Shown here piece by piece: positions 1-9,573 of a stretch of DNA of 53,302 bases. Source of the stretch: AC-69 sp036519575 (GTDB lineage: Bacteria > Actinomycetota > UBA4738 > HRBIN12); assembly GCA_036519575.1 (NCBI GenBank), contig DATDKZ010000057.1:1-53302 (forward strand), read 5' to 3'. Below the pieces are notes generated by a model, which worked only from the letters and a program-made list of their open reading frames with translations, had not been told where the DNA came from and did no database searches. The translations under genes were made by a program, and so were the position numbers. Position 1 is the first letter of the stretch. Every line of letters starts with the position of its first letter.

Positions 1-148
1 GCGTGACCGCGATCCCCGCGTCGCGAAGGGTCTGCGCGGTTCCGCCGGACGACACGAGCGCGACACCCTGGTCCGTCAGTTCCTTCGCCAACCCGACGAT
101 GCCCGTCTTGTCGTAGACGGCGAGCAGCGCCCGGCGGACCGGTCGCAC
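1..148 (-). CDS. purH: PurH, N-terminal part (runs off the window edge)
   Basis: Bifunctional AICAR transformylase/IMP cyclohydrolase, last two steps of purine synthesis. Only about 49 N-terminal residues are present. They read RRALLAVYDKTGIVGLAKEL followed by a VSSGGTAQ stretch, which matches the start of the IMP cyclohydrolase (MGS-like) domain, where the family has SDKTGIVEFA and STGGT. I chose the GTG at 148, two bases after the purN stop; an in-frame TTG at 157 would overlap purN. purN-purH adjacency is the usual actinobacterial arrangement. The rest of the gene lies outside the window, so completeness cannot be judged. Confidence 0.9.
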   Translation of the reverse strand, partial: MRPVRRALLAVYDKTGIVGLAKELTDQGVALVSSGGTAQTLRDAGIAVT

Positions 149-149
149 C

Positions 150-764
150 TCAGCCAAGGCTCGGCTCCCCCAGTACGTGCACCACCCGGCCCTCGACCTT
201 GATCCGACCCTCGACCAGCGCGCGGACCGCAGCAGGGAGCAAGCGATGCTCCGCCCCGTGGATTCGTGACTCCAGCGTGTCCCAGTCATCGTCGGTTCGC
301 ACCGCAACGGGCTCCTGCGCCACGATCGGCCCGTGATCCACCTCATCGTCTACCAGGTGGACGGTGACGCCGGTGACCTTGACTCCCCACGCGAGTGCGT
401 CCGCCACCGCGTGAGCCCCTGCGAACGATGGCAGGAGGGCCGGATGGACGTTCAGGATGCGGCCGCGGAAGGCGTCCACGGTCTCCCGCCCGACGATCCG
501 CATGAACCCGGCAAGCGCCACGTAGTCGATCCGTTCCGACTCAAGCATCTCTCGAAGCGCGTGATCGTACGCCGCACGGTCCGCGTGCGACGCGGGATCC
601 AGGACAACGGCCTTCACGTCCCTCGTTCGGGCTCGCTCCAGTGCGAACGCGTCGTTCCGGTCCGAGATCACGAGAACGATCCAGGATCCGACGACCGGAT
701 CGTCCAGGAGCGCCTGGAGATTGGTCCCCCGGCCCGAGGCCAGCACTGCCACCCGCGCTTTCAC
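150..764 (-). CDS. purN: Phosphoribosylglycinamide formyltransferase PurN
   Basis: Transfers a formyl group from 10-formyl-THF to GAR in purine synthesis; cytosolic. The protein is 204 aa, the usual PurN length, and begins VKARVAVLASGRGTNLQALL, the family N-terminal signature. HPALLPSF, the active-site region following an N-V-H motif, and a DDEVDHGPIVAQ segment near the C-terminus are visible. The open frame continues far upstream, but homology begins at the GTG at 764, which has no Shine-Dalgarno sequence and sits 6 nt after a good -10 element, so a leaderless message is likely. purH follows immediately, consistent with a purNH operon. Confidence 0.95.
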   Translation of the reverse strand: MKARVAVLASGRGTNLQALLDDPVVGSWIVLVISDRNDAFALERARTRDVKAVVLDPASHADRAAYDHALREMLESERIDYVALAGFMRIVGRETVDAFRGRILNVHPALLPSFAGAHAVADALAWGVKVTGVTVHLVDDEVDHGPIVAQEPVAVRTDDDWDTLESRIHGAEHRLLPAAVRALVEGRIKVEGRVVHVLGEPSLG

Positions 765-770
765 GCCCGC

Positions 771-800
771 ACGGTATGAACCGGCGGTCACGAGTGTCAA
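771..800 (-). promoter_or_regulatory. purN promoter, probably leaderless
   Basis: On the minus strand, TTGACA at 800-795 is followed after 18 nt by TACCGT at 776-771. Six bases later comes the purN GTG at 764, so transcription would be expected to start at or within a base or two of the start codon. The -35 is a perfect consensus match. No ribosome-binding site is present. Confidence 0.6.
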
Positions 801-824
801 ACATGATCGCCCGAACCCCAACGC

Positions 825-830
825 TAGGAT
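825..830 (+). promoter_or_regulatory. Candidate -10 element of the 838 gene
   Basis: TAGGAT lies 7 nt upstream of the GTG at 838, with no Shine-Dalgarno sequence between. No good -35 hexamer is seen at 17-18 nt. The geometry matches the other likely leaderless starts in this window. Confidence 0.4.
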
Positions 831-837
831 TTGGGCC

Positions 838-1443
838 GTGCCACTCGACGAGAAGAGCACGAAGAGCGACGATCGCTGCGACCTCCACCCGGCGAGCACC
901 TCGGTGGCCCGCTGCGAGAGTTGCGGACGGCCCCTCTGCCTCGCTTGCGCCGTACCGGTGCGAGGACGAGTCCTCGGCGTCGAATGCCTGGAGGCGGCCC
1001 TTGGGCCCGGTCTCCCGACGGACGTGCTCCCTACGACGGAGCGGTGGACCATTCCATGGACGATCGTTGGGTTGGCTTTCGCGGTGGGCGTCGGCGCGAC
1101 GCTCCTGCCATGGACCCGATTCGGGGAAGGCTCGCATCCCTTGGGAGCCTGGGGCCGGACGGCACAGTGGTCGGTTCTCGCCGCGATCGGCGCCGGGCTC
1201 GGTCTGGCGGTCTGGCTGATGATGCGAGGACTGCGCATCCGCCCTCATCAGCCGTGGGCGATCGTGGAGAGCCTGCTCGGCGCGGCGGTGACCGTTGGCG
1301 CAACCCTGAGCACGATTCGCCCTCCCGCGTTCACACGGCCATGGCTCGGGCCCTGGATCGCCCTCCCCGCGGGGATCGTGGCCTGCGCGGCAGCCCTGAT
1401 CACGATGGCTCGGGCGCGAGAGCCGCACGCGCCGCATGGTTGA
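838..1443 (+). CDS. Membrane protein with Cys/His-rich N-terminal zinc-binding motif
   Basis: I do not recognise a characterised family. The 201-aa product starts with a cluster resembling a B-box type zinc finger (C14, H17, C26, C29, C34, C37, C50) and continues with four predicted membrane segments at about 72-91, 111-129, 140-158 and 170-191. A metal-bound cytosolic head on a small four-helix membrane domain is inferred. The GTG at 838 is chosen because the upstream reading has no homology-like character and a -10 box lies 7 nt before it. It is divergent from purN and followed 71 bp later by another small membrane protein on the same strand. Confidence 0.75.
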   Translation: MPLDEKSTKSDDRCDLHPASTSVARCESCGRPLCLACAVPVRGRVLGVECLEAALGPGLPTDVLPTTERWTIPWTIVGLAFAVGVGATLLPWTRFGEGSHPLGAWGRTAQWSVLAAIGAGLGLAVWLMMRGLRIRPHQPWAIVESLLGAAVTVGATLSTIRPPAFTRPWLGPWIALPAGIVACAAALITMARAREPHAPHG

Positions 1444-1514
1444 CTCGCTTTGTGGCCCGGTATTGGATAGCCCAGGCTGCGCGGCCACGACGCTCTGGGG
1501 ATGAAAGGAGAGCG

Positions 1515-1997
1515 ATGGCACGGCAAGGTCAAGGGTTCGATCTGTCCAACGTCTCTACGGCGGACAAGATCATCCTCGGTGGGACGATCGGGTTCGCCAT
1601 CTGGACGTTCCTACCCGTCTGGTACAGCTGCTGCACGGCCCTTGGCGTGACGGTGCCCGGCGGCGGGCTCAACGGATTCCACGGTACGTTGATACTCTCG
1701 TGGTTCCTTGCGCTGGTTGCGATCGCGGAGATCGTCGTGACCAAGGTCATCGGCTCGGAGCTCAAGGTGCCCGTGCAGCGAGGTATGTTGCACATCGCAG
1801 TCGCCGGCCTCGCCCTCCTGTTCACGCTCATCGGATTGGTGTTGAAACCATCCGATTCGGGAGTCAGCACGTCCGTGTCATGGGGGTTCTTCGTGGGACT
1901 CGCGTTGAACCTGGTGTGGGCGTACGGCGCATACATGCTCTACAGCGAACCGGCCTCGACCCATTCGCCTCCGTCGAGCGGCACGGGCCTCGGATAG
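1515..1997 (+). CDS. Small four-helix membrane protein, unknown function
   Basis: The 160-aa protein has predicted membrane segments at about 18-36, 57-77, 91-110 and 121-143 and a short Pro/Ser/Thr-rich tail. The ATG at 1515 follows an AAGGAG ribosome-binding site (1504-1509), which fixes the start. In mycobacteria the sucCD-purNH interval carries a four-helix membrane protein (Rv0954, DUF5336) beside PerM, so position suggests a similar divisome-associated role. I see no diagnostic sequence match, so this is only a hint. A strong stem-loop follows the gene. Confidence 0.75.
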   Translation: MARQGQGFDLSNVSTADKIILGGTIGFAIWTFLPVWYSCCTALGVTVPGGGLNGFHGTLILSWFLALVAIAEIVVTKVIGSELKVPVQRGMLHIAVAGLALLFTLIGLVLKPSDSGVSTSVSWGFFVGLALNLVWAYGAYMLYSEPASTHSPPSSGTGLG

Positions 1998-2010
1998 CGC
2001 CGGGACGGTC

Positions 2011-2040
2011 GGAGGGCCCGGCCGACACGCCGGGCCTTCC
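2011..2040. terminator. Stem-loop between convergent genes, no U-tract
   Basis: GGAGGGCCCGGC (2011-2022) and GCCGGGCCTTCC (2029-2040) form a 12-bp stem with one G-T wobble and a 6-nt loop. It starts 13 bp after the stop of the plus-strand gene and lies before the end of the minus-strand gene at 2062, so it could act in both directions. Neither strand has a T-run after it. Confidence 0.6.
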
Positions 2041-2061
2041 GCATGGCTCGTCCACCGGACC

Positions 2062-3462
2062 TCAGGGCGCGCGGAGCGGAGCGCGGGCCGGGAGCTCCCG
2101 CCCCGCCCACCATCCGCCGATACCTCCGCCGACGATGCCCCACCCGAGCGCGATGAGTCCTCCGATCACCACGCCGGGCCCGATCCTCGCTGAGAAGTTC
2201 GAGGAGACGCCGGCGATGCTGCCCGACACGCCGACGGACAGCGACGCGAACCAGGACGCCACCGCCACTAGGATGCCGAAGACGACGCCGGCCGCCGCCC
2301 CCAGCGCGGCGGCCTCGTACCTGAAGGTGGCCCGCTTCTTGACCGCGTGTCGCCCACCCAGCAACACGGAGATCGCGGGAACCAGGAGGAACAGGAAGTA
2401 GCCGGTGGGTGCGGTGCCGTACTCCGTCCGAACCTGCGGCAGCCCCGAGAGGACGCTCCCCGGCGACCCTGGGCCCGTAGAGACTGAGACCTGAGTCGGA
2501 TACTTCCAGTAACACAGGAACGTCCTGGACTCGCCGGACCCGTACACGCCGTCGCATCCGCCCATCGATGGGACGAGCACCCACATCGATTGGTTCGGCA
2601 GCACCAGGACGTGGTGCCCGATGATCAGGACCGTCTCGTCGATGGGCGGTTCCGACACGGTGCGGAAGTACGCCCGTGTGGCGTCGGGGTGAACCACCGC
2701 AAGGACCAGGAGTCCCACGAACGAGAGCACGATGCCGAGCGCGAGCATCCTGAACCCACCAGCGAACGCCCCGGACACCCGCCGGCCCCAGGGGCCTCGG
2801 CTGAGGAGCTCGTAGCGACCAGACCGCATACCACCGGCAGCTCCGGCGGCAGCCGCGATGAGGAAGGGGATCAGGAAGGACTGGGCCGCGGAGGACTTCA
2901 ATTCCACGGATCCCGACGCGAAGGCGCCCGACGGAACGCTGATCTCCAATTTCACCAGCAGCGAGACCAGGAGGCACGGGAGCGCATACACGGGCGCGAC
3001 CTTCAGGCCGTGGAGGACCCGGGCGAGGCCACCCCCCTCGGCCCGGTCGGCGACGGCCTTGCCGGCGCCGTACAGGAGCCAGATGGCGAGGAACGTCCCG
3101 AGCATCAGGGCCAGTCCCAGATGCGCGCGGATGGACGCCCCGCCCGGCAGCAGGCCACCGGTGTCTGGGATCGAGATGTCGGGCACGCTCGCGGTCAACG
3201 CGATGTGATGGAACCAATCGAAGTAGAACCAGCCCAGCCGGGCGAAGGTCCCCGCCGAGCCTGGCTGGTCGCTCACGAAATAGACGACGAACGCCGCCGC
3301 CTGTCCTAGGCCGGCCATGACGACGAATGCCACGAGGCCTCGAACGAGCGCCGTCGACCACCCGCGCGTGATGTCGTCCACGATGGGCGGTGGGGCGGCG
3401 ACGCCGGGACCGGAAGGCGAGACCGGCGCGGTAGGAGTAGGAGGTGGAGGAACGTCGCTCAT
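2062..3462 (-). CDS. Large multi-pass membrane protein, possibly PerM/DUF6350-like
   Basis: The 466-aa protein has a Pro-rich cytosolic N-terminus (about 1-30), then roughly eight or nine hydrophobic segments starting near residue 38. A Cys-containing loop around 290-330 follows a segment reading HHVLVLPNQSMWVL. It overlaps the sucD stop by 4 nt (ATGA) and is therefore co-translated with sucCD. In Mycobacterium the divisome stabiliser PerM (DUF6350) lies between sucCD and purN, and the LPN-W motif is reminiscent of that family. Position rather than clear sequence identity drives the suggestion. A transporter-like or purely structural role cannot be excluded. Confidence 0.75.
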   Translation of the reverse strand: MSDVPPPPTPTAPVSPSGPGVAAPPPIVDDITRGWSTALVRGLVAFVVMAGLGQAAAFVVYFVSDQPGSAGTFARLGWFYFDWFHHIALTASVPDISIPDTGGLLPGGASIRAHLGLALMLGTFLAIWLLYGAGKAVADRAEGGGLARVLHGLKVAPVYALPCLLVSLLVKLEISVPSGAFASGSVELKSSAAQSFLIPFLIAAAAGAAGGMRSGRYELLSRGPWGRRVSGAFAGGFRMLALGIVLSFVGLLVLAVVHPDATRAYFRTVSEPPIDETVLIIGHHVLVLPNQSMWVLVPSMGGCDGVYGSGESRTFLCYWKYPTQVSVSTGPGSPGSVLSGLPQVRTEYGTAPTGYFLFLLVPAISVLLGGRHAVKKRATFRYEAAALGAAAGVVFGILVAVASWFASLSVGVSGSIAGVSSNFSARIGPGVVIGGLIALGWGIVGGGIGGWWAGRELPARAPLRAP

Positions 3463-4328
3463 GCCATAGCTCCTTCGACGAGTTCGGCAACCTCGGTGGG
3501 CGTCCGACCGACCTTCACGCCCGCGGCCTCGAGCGCCTCGGCCTTGGCCTGGGCCGTCCCACTCGAGCCCGTGACGATGGCGCCTGCATGGCCCATGCGT
3601 TTGCCGGGCGGCGCGGTGAACCCGGCGATGTAGCCGACAACCGGCTTCTGCATCCGCTCCGCGATGAACGCTGCGGCATGCTCCTCGTCATCGCCCCCGA
3701 TCTCCCCGATCAGCACCACGAGATCGGTCTGGGGGTCCATCTCGAACAGCTCGAGGGAGCCGATGAAACCGATGCCGTGCACGGGGTCGCCTCCCATCCC
3801 CACGCACGTGGATTGCCCCACACCGCGTTCCGTCAGCTCGTACACGATCTGGTAGGTGAGGGTACCCGAACGCGAGACCAGGCCCACCGGCCCGGCCACG
3901 CAGATCTCCCAGGGGATGATCCCGACGTTCGACTTCCCAGGCGAGATGACGCCGGGGCAGTTCGGTCCAACCAGCGTGGACGGCTTGCCCTGCAGGTATC
4001 CCACCACCTGCGCCATGTCCCGGACGGGGATGCCCTCGGTGATGCACACGATGAGTCGAAGATCGGAATCGGTCGCCTCGTAGATGGCCTCCGCGGCGAA
4101 TCGCGGCGGTACGAAGATGAGGGAGGTGTTCGCGCCGGTCTCGGTCACCGCCTCCGCCACCGTGTCGAAGACCGGGATGCCCTCCACGTCCAGGCCGGAT
4201 TTGCCGGGGGTGACTCCGGCCACCACCTTGGTGCCGTACGCCCGGTTGCGCAGCCCGTGGAACGTGCCCTCACGGCCGGTCAGTCCCTGCACCACGACGC
4301 GGGTTGCGTCGTCGACGAGGATCGCCAT
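3459..4328 (-). CDS. sucD: Succinyl-CoA ligase alpha subunit
   Basis: Forms the SucCD enzyme that interconverts succinyl-CoA and succinate with ATP or GTP formation (TCA cycle). The 289-aa length is standard. A CoA-binding Rossmann domain begins near residue 7 (QGLTGREGTFH). GPNCPGVISPG at 121-131 and the phospho-acceptor H247 in RMGHAGAI are present. The ATG at 4328 shares its A with the sucC stop (TGATG), so the two subunits are translationally coupled. It sits third in an acyl-CoA mutase subunit-sucC-sucD chain. Confidence 0.97.
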   Translation of the reverse strand: MAILVDDATRVVVQGLTGREGTFHGLRNRAYGTKVVAGVTPGKSGLDVEGIPVFDTVAEAVTETGANTSLIFVPPRFAAEAIYEATDSDLRLIVCITEGIPVRDMAQVVGYLQGKPSTLVGPNCPGVISPGKSNVGIIPWEICVAGPVGLVSRSGTLTYQIVYELTERGVGQSTCVGMGGDPVHGIGFIGSLELFEMDPQTDLVVLIGEIGGDDEEHAAAFIAERMQKPVVGYIAGFTAPPGKRMGHAGAIVTGSSGTAQAKAEALEAAGVKVGRTPTEVAELVEGAMA

Positions 4329-5467
4329 CAGGCCGCCCTCGCCAGCTCGGCGGCCAGTTGTGCCGCCTCGAGCATCGTCTCGGCCGGCACGATCCGGGGG
4401 TGGTTCGCCTCGGCCAGGATGGTGCGGCCTTCCGATGCATTCGTGCCGTCCAGGCGAACCACGATCTGGACGGTGGGGGTGACCCGCTGGAGGGCCTCCA
4501 GGATCCCCCGGGCCACGACGTCGCCTCGAGTGATGCCCCCGAAGATGTTCACCAGGGTCGACCGCACGCTCGGGTCCGACAGGATCACCTCGAGCGAGAC
4601 GGCCATCACCTCCGCGCTTGCACCGCCGCCGACGTCGAGGAAGTTGGCCGGCTTCGCCCCGGCCAGCTCCACGACGTCGAGGGTCGCCATCACCAGGCCG
4701 GCGCCGTTGCCGATGATCCCCACCTCGCCGTCGAGCTTCACGTATTGGAGGTCCGCCTCCCTGGCCCGGGCCTCCACCGGATCGATGGGGAAGGTTGCAC
4801 GAAGGGATTCGAGCTCAGGATGGCGCCACAGCGCGTTGTCGTCGATCGTGACCTTCGAGTCCAGGGCGACCACCCGGCCGTCGGCCAGGAGGGCCAGCGG
4901 GTTGACCTCGACGAGCGTCGCGTCGTTCGCTGCGAGGACCTCGTACATCTTGGCCAGCACCGCCCCCGCCCCCTCCCGCGCTCGCAGGGGGAGATGCCCC
5001 ACCCCGTAGCGCACCTGATAGGGGTGCATTCCCAGGCGGGGATCGATGCGAACTCGGCGCAACGCCTCTGGCCGTTCCCGCGCCACCTCCTCGATGTCCA
5101 TGCCGCCCTCCGAGGAGACGATCGCCAGGTAGGCGCCGGCGCTCCGGTCGAGCGAGATCGCCGCATAGAACTGCTCCGAGATGTCGACCAGCCGCTCGAC
5201 GAGGACCCGGGTGACCTTCGTTCCCCGGAATCCCTCCGAGAGCATCCTGGCGGCGGCGGCCTCGGCCTCCTCGGGAGACCCGACCAGGGCGATGCCCCCA
5301 CCCTTTCCTCGCCCTCCGATCTGGACCTGGACCTTCACCGCCACCTTCCCTCCCAGGCGCTCGGCGAATTGTCGGGACTGTTTCGCCGACTCGGCCATGG
5401 AGCCTTCGACCAGAGGAATGCCGTGCCGGGCGAACAGCTCCTTTCCCTGGTGCTCGTACAGGTCCAT
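4328..5467 (-). CDS. sucC: Succinyl-CoA ligase beta subunit
   Basis: The 379-aa nucleotide-binding subunit carries an N-terminal ATP-grasp domain (begins MDLYEHQGKELFARHGIPLV, the family opening) and a C-terminal ligase domain with the Gly-rich FLDVGGGASAEVM and NIFGGITRGD segments. Length is slightly below the typical 385-390 aa but all main motifs are visible. It is coupled by 1-nt TGATG overlaps both to the upstream B12-binding mutase subunit and to sucD. The gene order suggests that succinyl-CoA supplied by a mutase is one intended substrate. Confidence 0.97.
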   Translation of the reverse strand: MDLYEHQGKELFARHGIPLVEGSMAESAKQSRQFAERLGGKVAVKVQVQIGGRGKGGGIALVGSPEEAEAAAARMLSEGFRGTKVTRVLVERLVDISEQFYAAISLDRSAGAYLAIVSSEGGMDIEEVARERPEALRRVRIDPRLGMHPYQVRYGVGHLPLRAREGAGAVLAKMYEVLAANDATLVEVNPLALLADGRVVALDSKVTIDDNALWRHPELESLRATFPIDPVEARAREADLQYVKLDGEVGIIGNGAGLVMATLDVVELAGAKPANFLDVGGGASAEVMAVSLEVILSDPSVRSTLVNIFGGITRGDVVARGILEALQRVTPTVQIVVRLDGTNASEGRTILAEANHPRIVPAETMLEAAQLAAELARAA

Positions 5468-5874
5468 CAGCTGGCTTGCCTGGCCGGCAGCCGCTCTCGG
5501 AGCCAGGCCACGATCTCCCCCGTGGCCGCCCCGGGGGTGAAGATGCGCTCGATCCCCTCGGCTTCGAGCTTGGGGATGTCGTCCTTGGGGACGATGCCGC
5601 CGCCGAACACGACCACATCACCCGCGCCCCGTTCCCGCAGGAGCTTCACCACTTTGGGGAAAAGCGTCATGTGCGCCCCCGAATGGCACGACAGACCCAC
5701 GCCGTCGGCGTCTTCCTGGATCGCCGTCTCGGCGATCTGCTCCGGGGTCTGGTGCAGGCCCGTGTAGATGACCTCGAACCCGGCATCACGGAGGGCACGC
5801 GCGACGACCTTCGCGCCGCGGTCATGCCCATCGAGGCCGGGCTTGGCCACGACGATCCGGTACTTCTCGGGCAT
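5467..5874 (-). CDS. B12-binding small subunit of an acyl-CoA mutase (IcmB/MCM C-terminal type)
   Basis: The 135-aa protein consists only of a cobalamin-binding domain: D15-G-H17-D-R-G20 is the base-off DxHxxG motif with H17 as predicted cobalt ligand, followed by GLSCHSGAH and VVFGGG. This matches stand-alone small subunits such as isobutyryl-CoA mutase IcmB (about 136 aa) or the C-terminal domain of methylmalonyl-CoA mutase. The catalytic large subunit is not in the window, so the substrate is undecided. TGATG overlap with sucC argues for succinyl-CoA metabolism; Streptomyces, as I recall, also has icmB near sucC. Confidence 0.88.
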   Translation of the reverse strand: MPEKYRIVVAKPGLDGHDRGAKVVARALRDAGFEVIYTGLHQTPEQIAETAIQEDADGVGLSCHSGAHMTLFPKVVKLLRERGAGDVVVFGGGIVPKDDIPKLEAEGIERIFTPGAATGEIVAWLRERLPARQAS

Positions 5875-5882
5875 CGGCGGCC

Positions 5883-5888
5883 ATCATA
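5883..5888 (-). promoter_or_regulatory. -10 element of the mutase subunit-sucCD operon
   Basis: TATGAT at 5888-5883 (minus strand) ends 8 nt before the ATG at 5874. No good -35 hexamer is seen at 17-18 nt. The transcript would have almost no 5' leader. Confidence 0.45.
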
Positions 5889-5936
5889 GCGAACGCCCTG
5901 CTTCGTTCCGTTCGGAAGACCCTCCAGCCCACCTGC

Positions 5937-5942
5937 GATACT
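5937..5942 (+). promoter_or_regulatory. Extended -10 element of the 54-aa membrane protein gene
   Basis: GATACT preceded by TGC (an extended -10 TG motif) ends 6 nt before the GTG at 5949. There is no Shine-Dalgarno sequence, so leaderless initiation is suggested. Confidence 0.4.
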
Positions 5943-5948
5943 CGGCGT

Positions 5949-6113
5949 GTGGCCAGAAGGCGATTCCGGTTCCGACCGCCCGGCCTGAAGCCCACGACGA
6001 AGGTCGGTACGCTCGGCCCGTACCGGGGCCGGCTGGGCCTGGCGTGGGTGATCGCGCCGCTGGTCGTGGCCATCGTCATCGTCGTCGCTGGCTCCCTCGC
6101 GTTGTTCCGCTGA
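5949..6113 (+). CDS. Small single-pass membrane protein (54 aa)
   Basis: This short frame encodes a basic N-terminus (ARRRFRFRPPGLKP) followed by one hydrophobic helix of about 20 residues (WVIAPLVVAIVIVVAGSLAL) and a terminal FR. The positive-inside pattern suggests a cytosolic N-terminus. An extended -10 box lies 6 nt before the GTG, supporting expression. It is divergent from the mutase subunit gene and precedes the split-barrel protein gene by 55 bp on the same strand. No family is recognised. It is too short for sequence composition alone to be decisive. Confidence 0.5.
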   Translation: MARRRFRFRPPGLKPTTKVGTLGPYRGRLGLAWVIAPLVVAIVIVVAGSLALFR

Positions 6114-6168
6114 GCTCGAGCCAGATGACCATGGGGATCCTGGTTGGCGTTTCGGCCGTGAGGTTTCG

Positions 6169-6653
6169 ATGAACTGGGAGCGGTTCATGGCCGACGTGCC
6201 GGAACTCGCGAGCCCGGCCGAAGCCCGCTTCCGGAACGACGGGCTCTGCCTGGTGGGCACGCTACGGAAGGACGGCTCGCCTCGCATCAGCCCGTGCGAG
6301 CTCGACTTCGCGGCGGGTGAGCTCCTCCTCGGCATGATGTGGCGGTCGAGGAAGGCGCTGGACCTGCTCCGGGACCCGCGCATCGTCGTTCACAGCGTGA
6401 CCAGCGATCGGGAGGGAACAGAAGGAGACGTCAAGCTCTACGGCCGGGCGATCGACATGTCCTCTCCCGAGGTTCGGCAGGCCTACCGCGATGCGATCAG
6501 GGCCCGCATCGGGTGGGCCCCCGACGAGCCCGAGTATCACCTGTTCGCCCTCGACATCGAATCCGCCGGCTACATCGTGTTCGGCGACGACGGCCACGCA
6601 CTGACCTGGGATCCTTCGAGCGGGCTGCGGCGCCTTCCCCTCGCGGAAACGAC

Positions 6654-6657
<4 letters not shown>
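6169..6657 (+). CDS. Pyridoxamine 5'-phosphate oxidase-like split-barrel protein
   Basis: The 162-aa protein shows the FMN/F420-binding split-barrel pattern: AEARFRNDGLCLVGTLRKDG (about 18-37), SPRISPCELDF, then a MMWRSRKALDLLRDPRIVVH stretch typical of PPOX-class F420-dependent or FMN proteins. The specific reaction cannot be told from sequence; such proteins are often flavin/F420 reductases or biliverdin/quinone reductases. The ATG at 6169 follows a GTGAGG sequence. The stop overlaps the stop of pcrA on the opposite strand by 4 bases, so the two genes end tail to tail with no spacer. Confidence 0.85.
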
Positions 6658-8846
<2,189 letters not shown>

Positions 8847-8853
8847 GCCTACG

Positions 8854-8859
8854 ATTGTA
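8854..8859 (-). promoter_or_regulatory. -10 element of pcrA
   Basis: TACAAT at 8859-8854 (minus strand) ends 7 nt before the GTG at 8846, with no ribosome-binding site between. A weak TTGAGG lies 15 nt upstream of it. Leaderless initiation is likely. Confidence 0.5.
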
Positions 8860-8898
8860 GGGGTCGACCGCGACCCTCAAGTTCGTTTGGAAACCTGG

Positions 8899-8904
8899 CA
8901 CACT
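8899..8904 (+). promoter_or_regulatory. Candidate -10 element of the sortase gene
   Basis: CACACT ends 6 nt before the GTG at 8911. The match to the -10 consensus is moderate and the -35 is unclear, but the spacing equals that of purN and of the gene at 5949. Confidence 0.35.
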
Positions 8905-8910
8905 GAAAAC

Positions 8911-9570
8911 GTGCAGGACGCCACGCCGGCATCCACCGAAACGCGGCCTCCGCGCTCAGCCTCCTCGCCGTCCCGGAGGCGCGTTGCCCTGGCCCTTCGA
9001 GCCATGGCCATCGTGTTCATCGCGGGAGGCCTCGTCATCGGCGGCGATCTTGCATGGAAGCTCTGGGGGACCGGATTCACCACACAGCGCCTCCAGGCCG
9101 AGATGCGTCCCAACTTCGAGCAGAAGCTGGGGACGAGGGTCGCGACCGATCCGGGCGCGGATGCGGTCCGAGTGCCCGGGAACGCGATGGCCATCCTGAA
9201 GATCCCCCGGATCCACCTCGACATGGTCGTGGTGGAGGGGACCGACACGGAGTCGCTCAAGAAGGGTCCCGGCCACTACGCCGACACGGCGTACCCGTGG
9301 CAGGACCACGGCCGGGTGGCGATCGCTGGGCATCGCACCACCTACCTGCACCCCTTCTACGACCTGAACGAGATGAAGGAAGGCGATCCCATCATCATGG
9401 AAACGGAATACGGGACCTTCCGGTACATGGTGACGAGCGTGTTCGTGACCACGCCCGACGACTCGTCCGTTCTCGACCAGACGAAGAGGCCAACGTTGGT
9501 GCTCACCACATGCAACCCGCGCTATTCGGCGGCCGAGCGCCTCATCGTCGTCGCCAGTCGCCTCGATTGA
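8911..9570 (+). CDS. Class E sortase
   Basis: Transpeptidase that anchors proteins bearing an LxxTG-type signal to the actinobacterial cell wall. The 219-aa protein has a basic cytosolic N-terminus, one membrane anchor at about 27-45, and the sortase barrel from about 92. Catalytic residues are H141 (AIAGHRTTYLHPF), C201 (LVLTTCNP) and R210 (SAAERLIV), matching the class E pattern. The GTG at 8911 is preferred over an in-frame TTG at 8887 because a -10-like box occupies the intervening bases. No substrate with a sorting signal is seen nearby, so it is probably a housekeeping sortase. Confidence 0.92.
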   Translation: MQDATPASTETRPPRSASSPSRRRVALALRAMAIVFIAGGLVIGGDLAWKLWGTGFTTQRLQAEMRPNFEQKLGTRVATDPGADAVRVPGNAMAILKIPRIHLDMVVVEGTDTESLKKGPGHYADTAYPWQDHGRVAIAGHRTTYLHPFYDLNEMKEGDPIIMETEYGTFRYMVTSVFVTTPDDSSVLDQTKRPTLVLTTCNPRYSAAERLIVVASRLD

Positions 9571-9573
9571 GGC

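Noticed and set aside
9560..9573. Terminator between the sortase gene and guaA
   Set aside because: A 5-bp stem (GCCTC/GAGGC) with a 4-nt loop overlaps the sortase stop; it is within chance expectation at this GC content.
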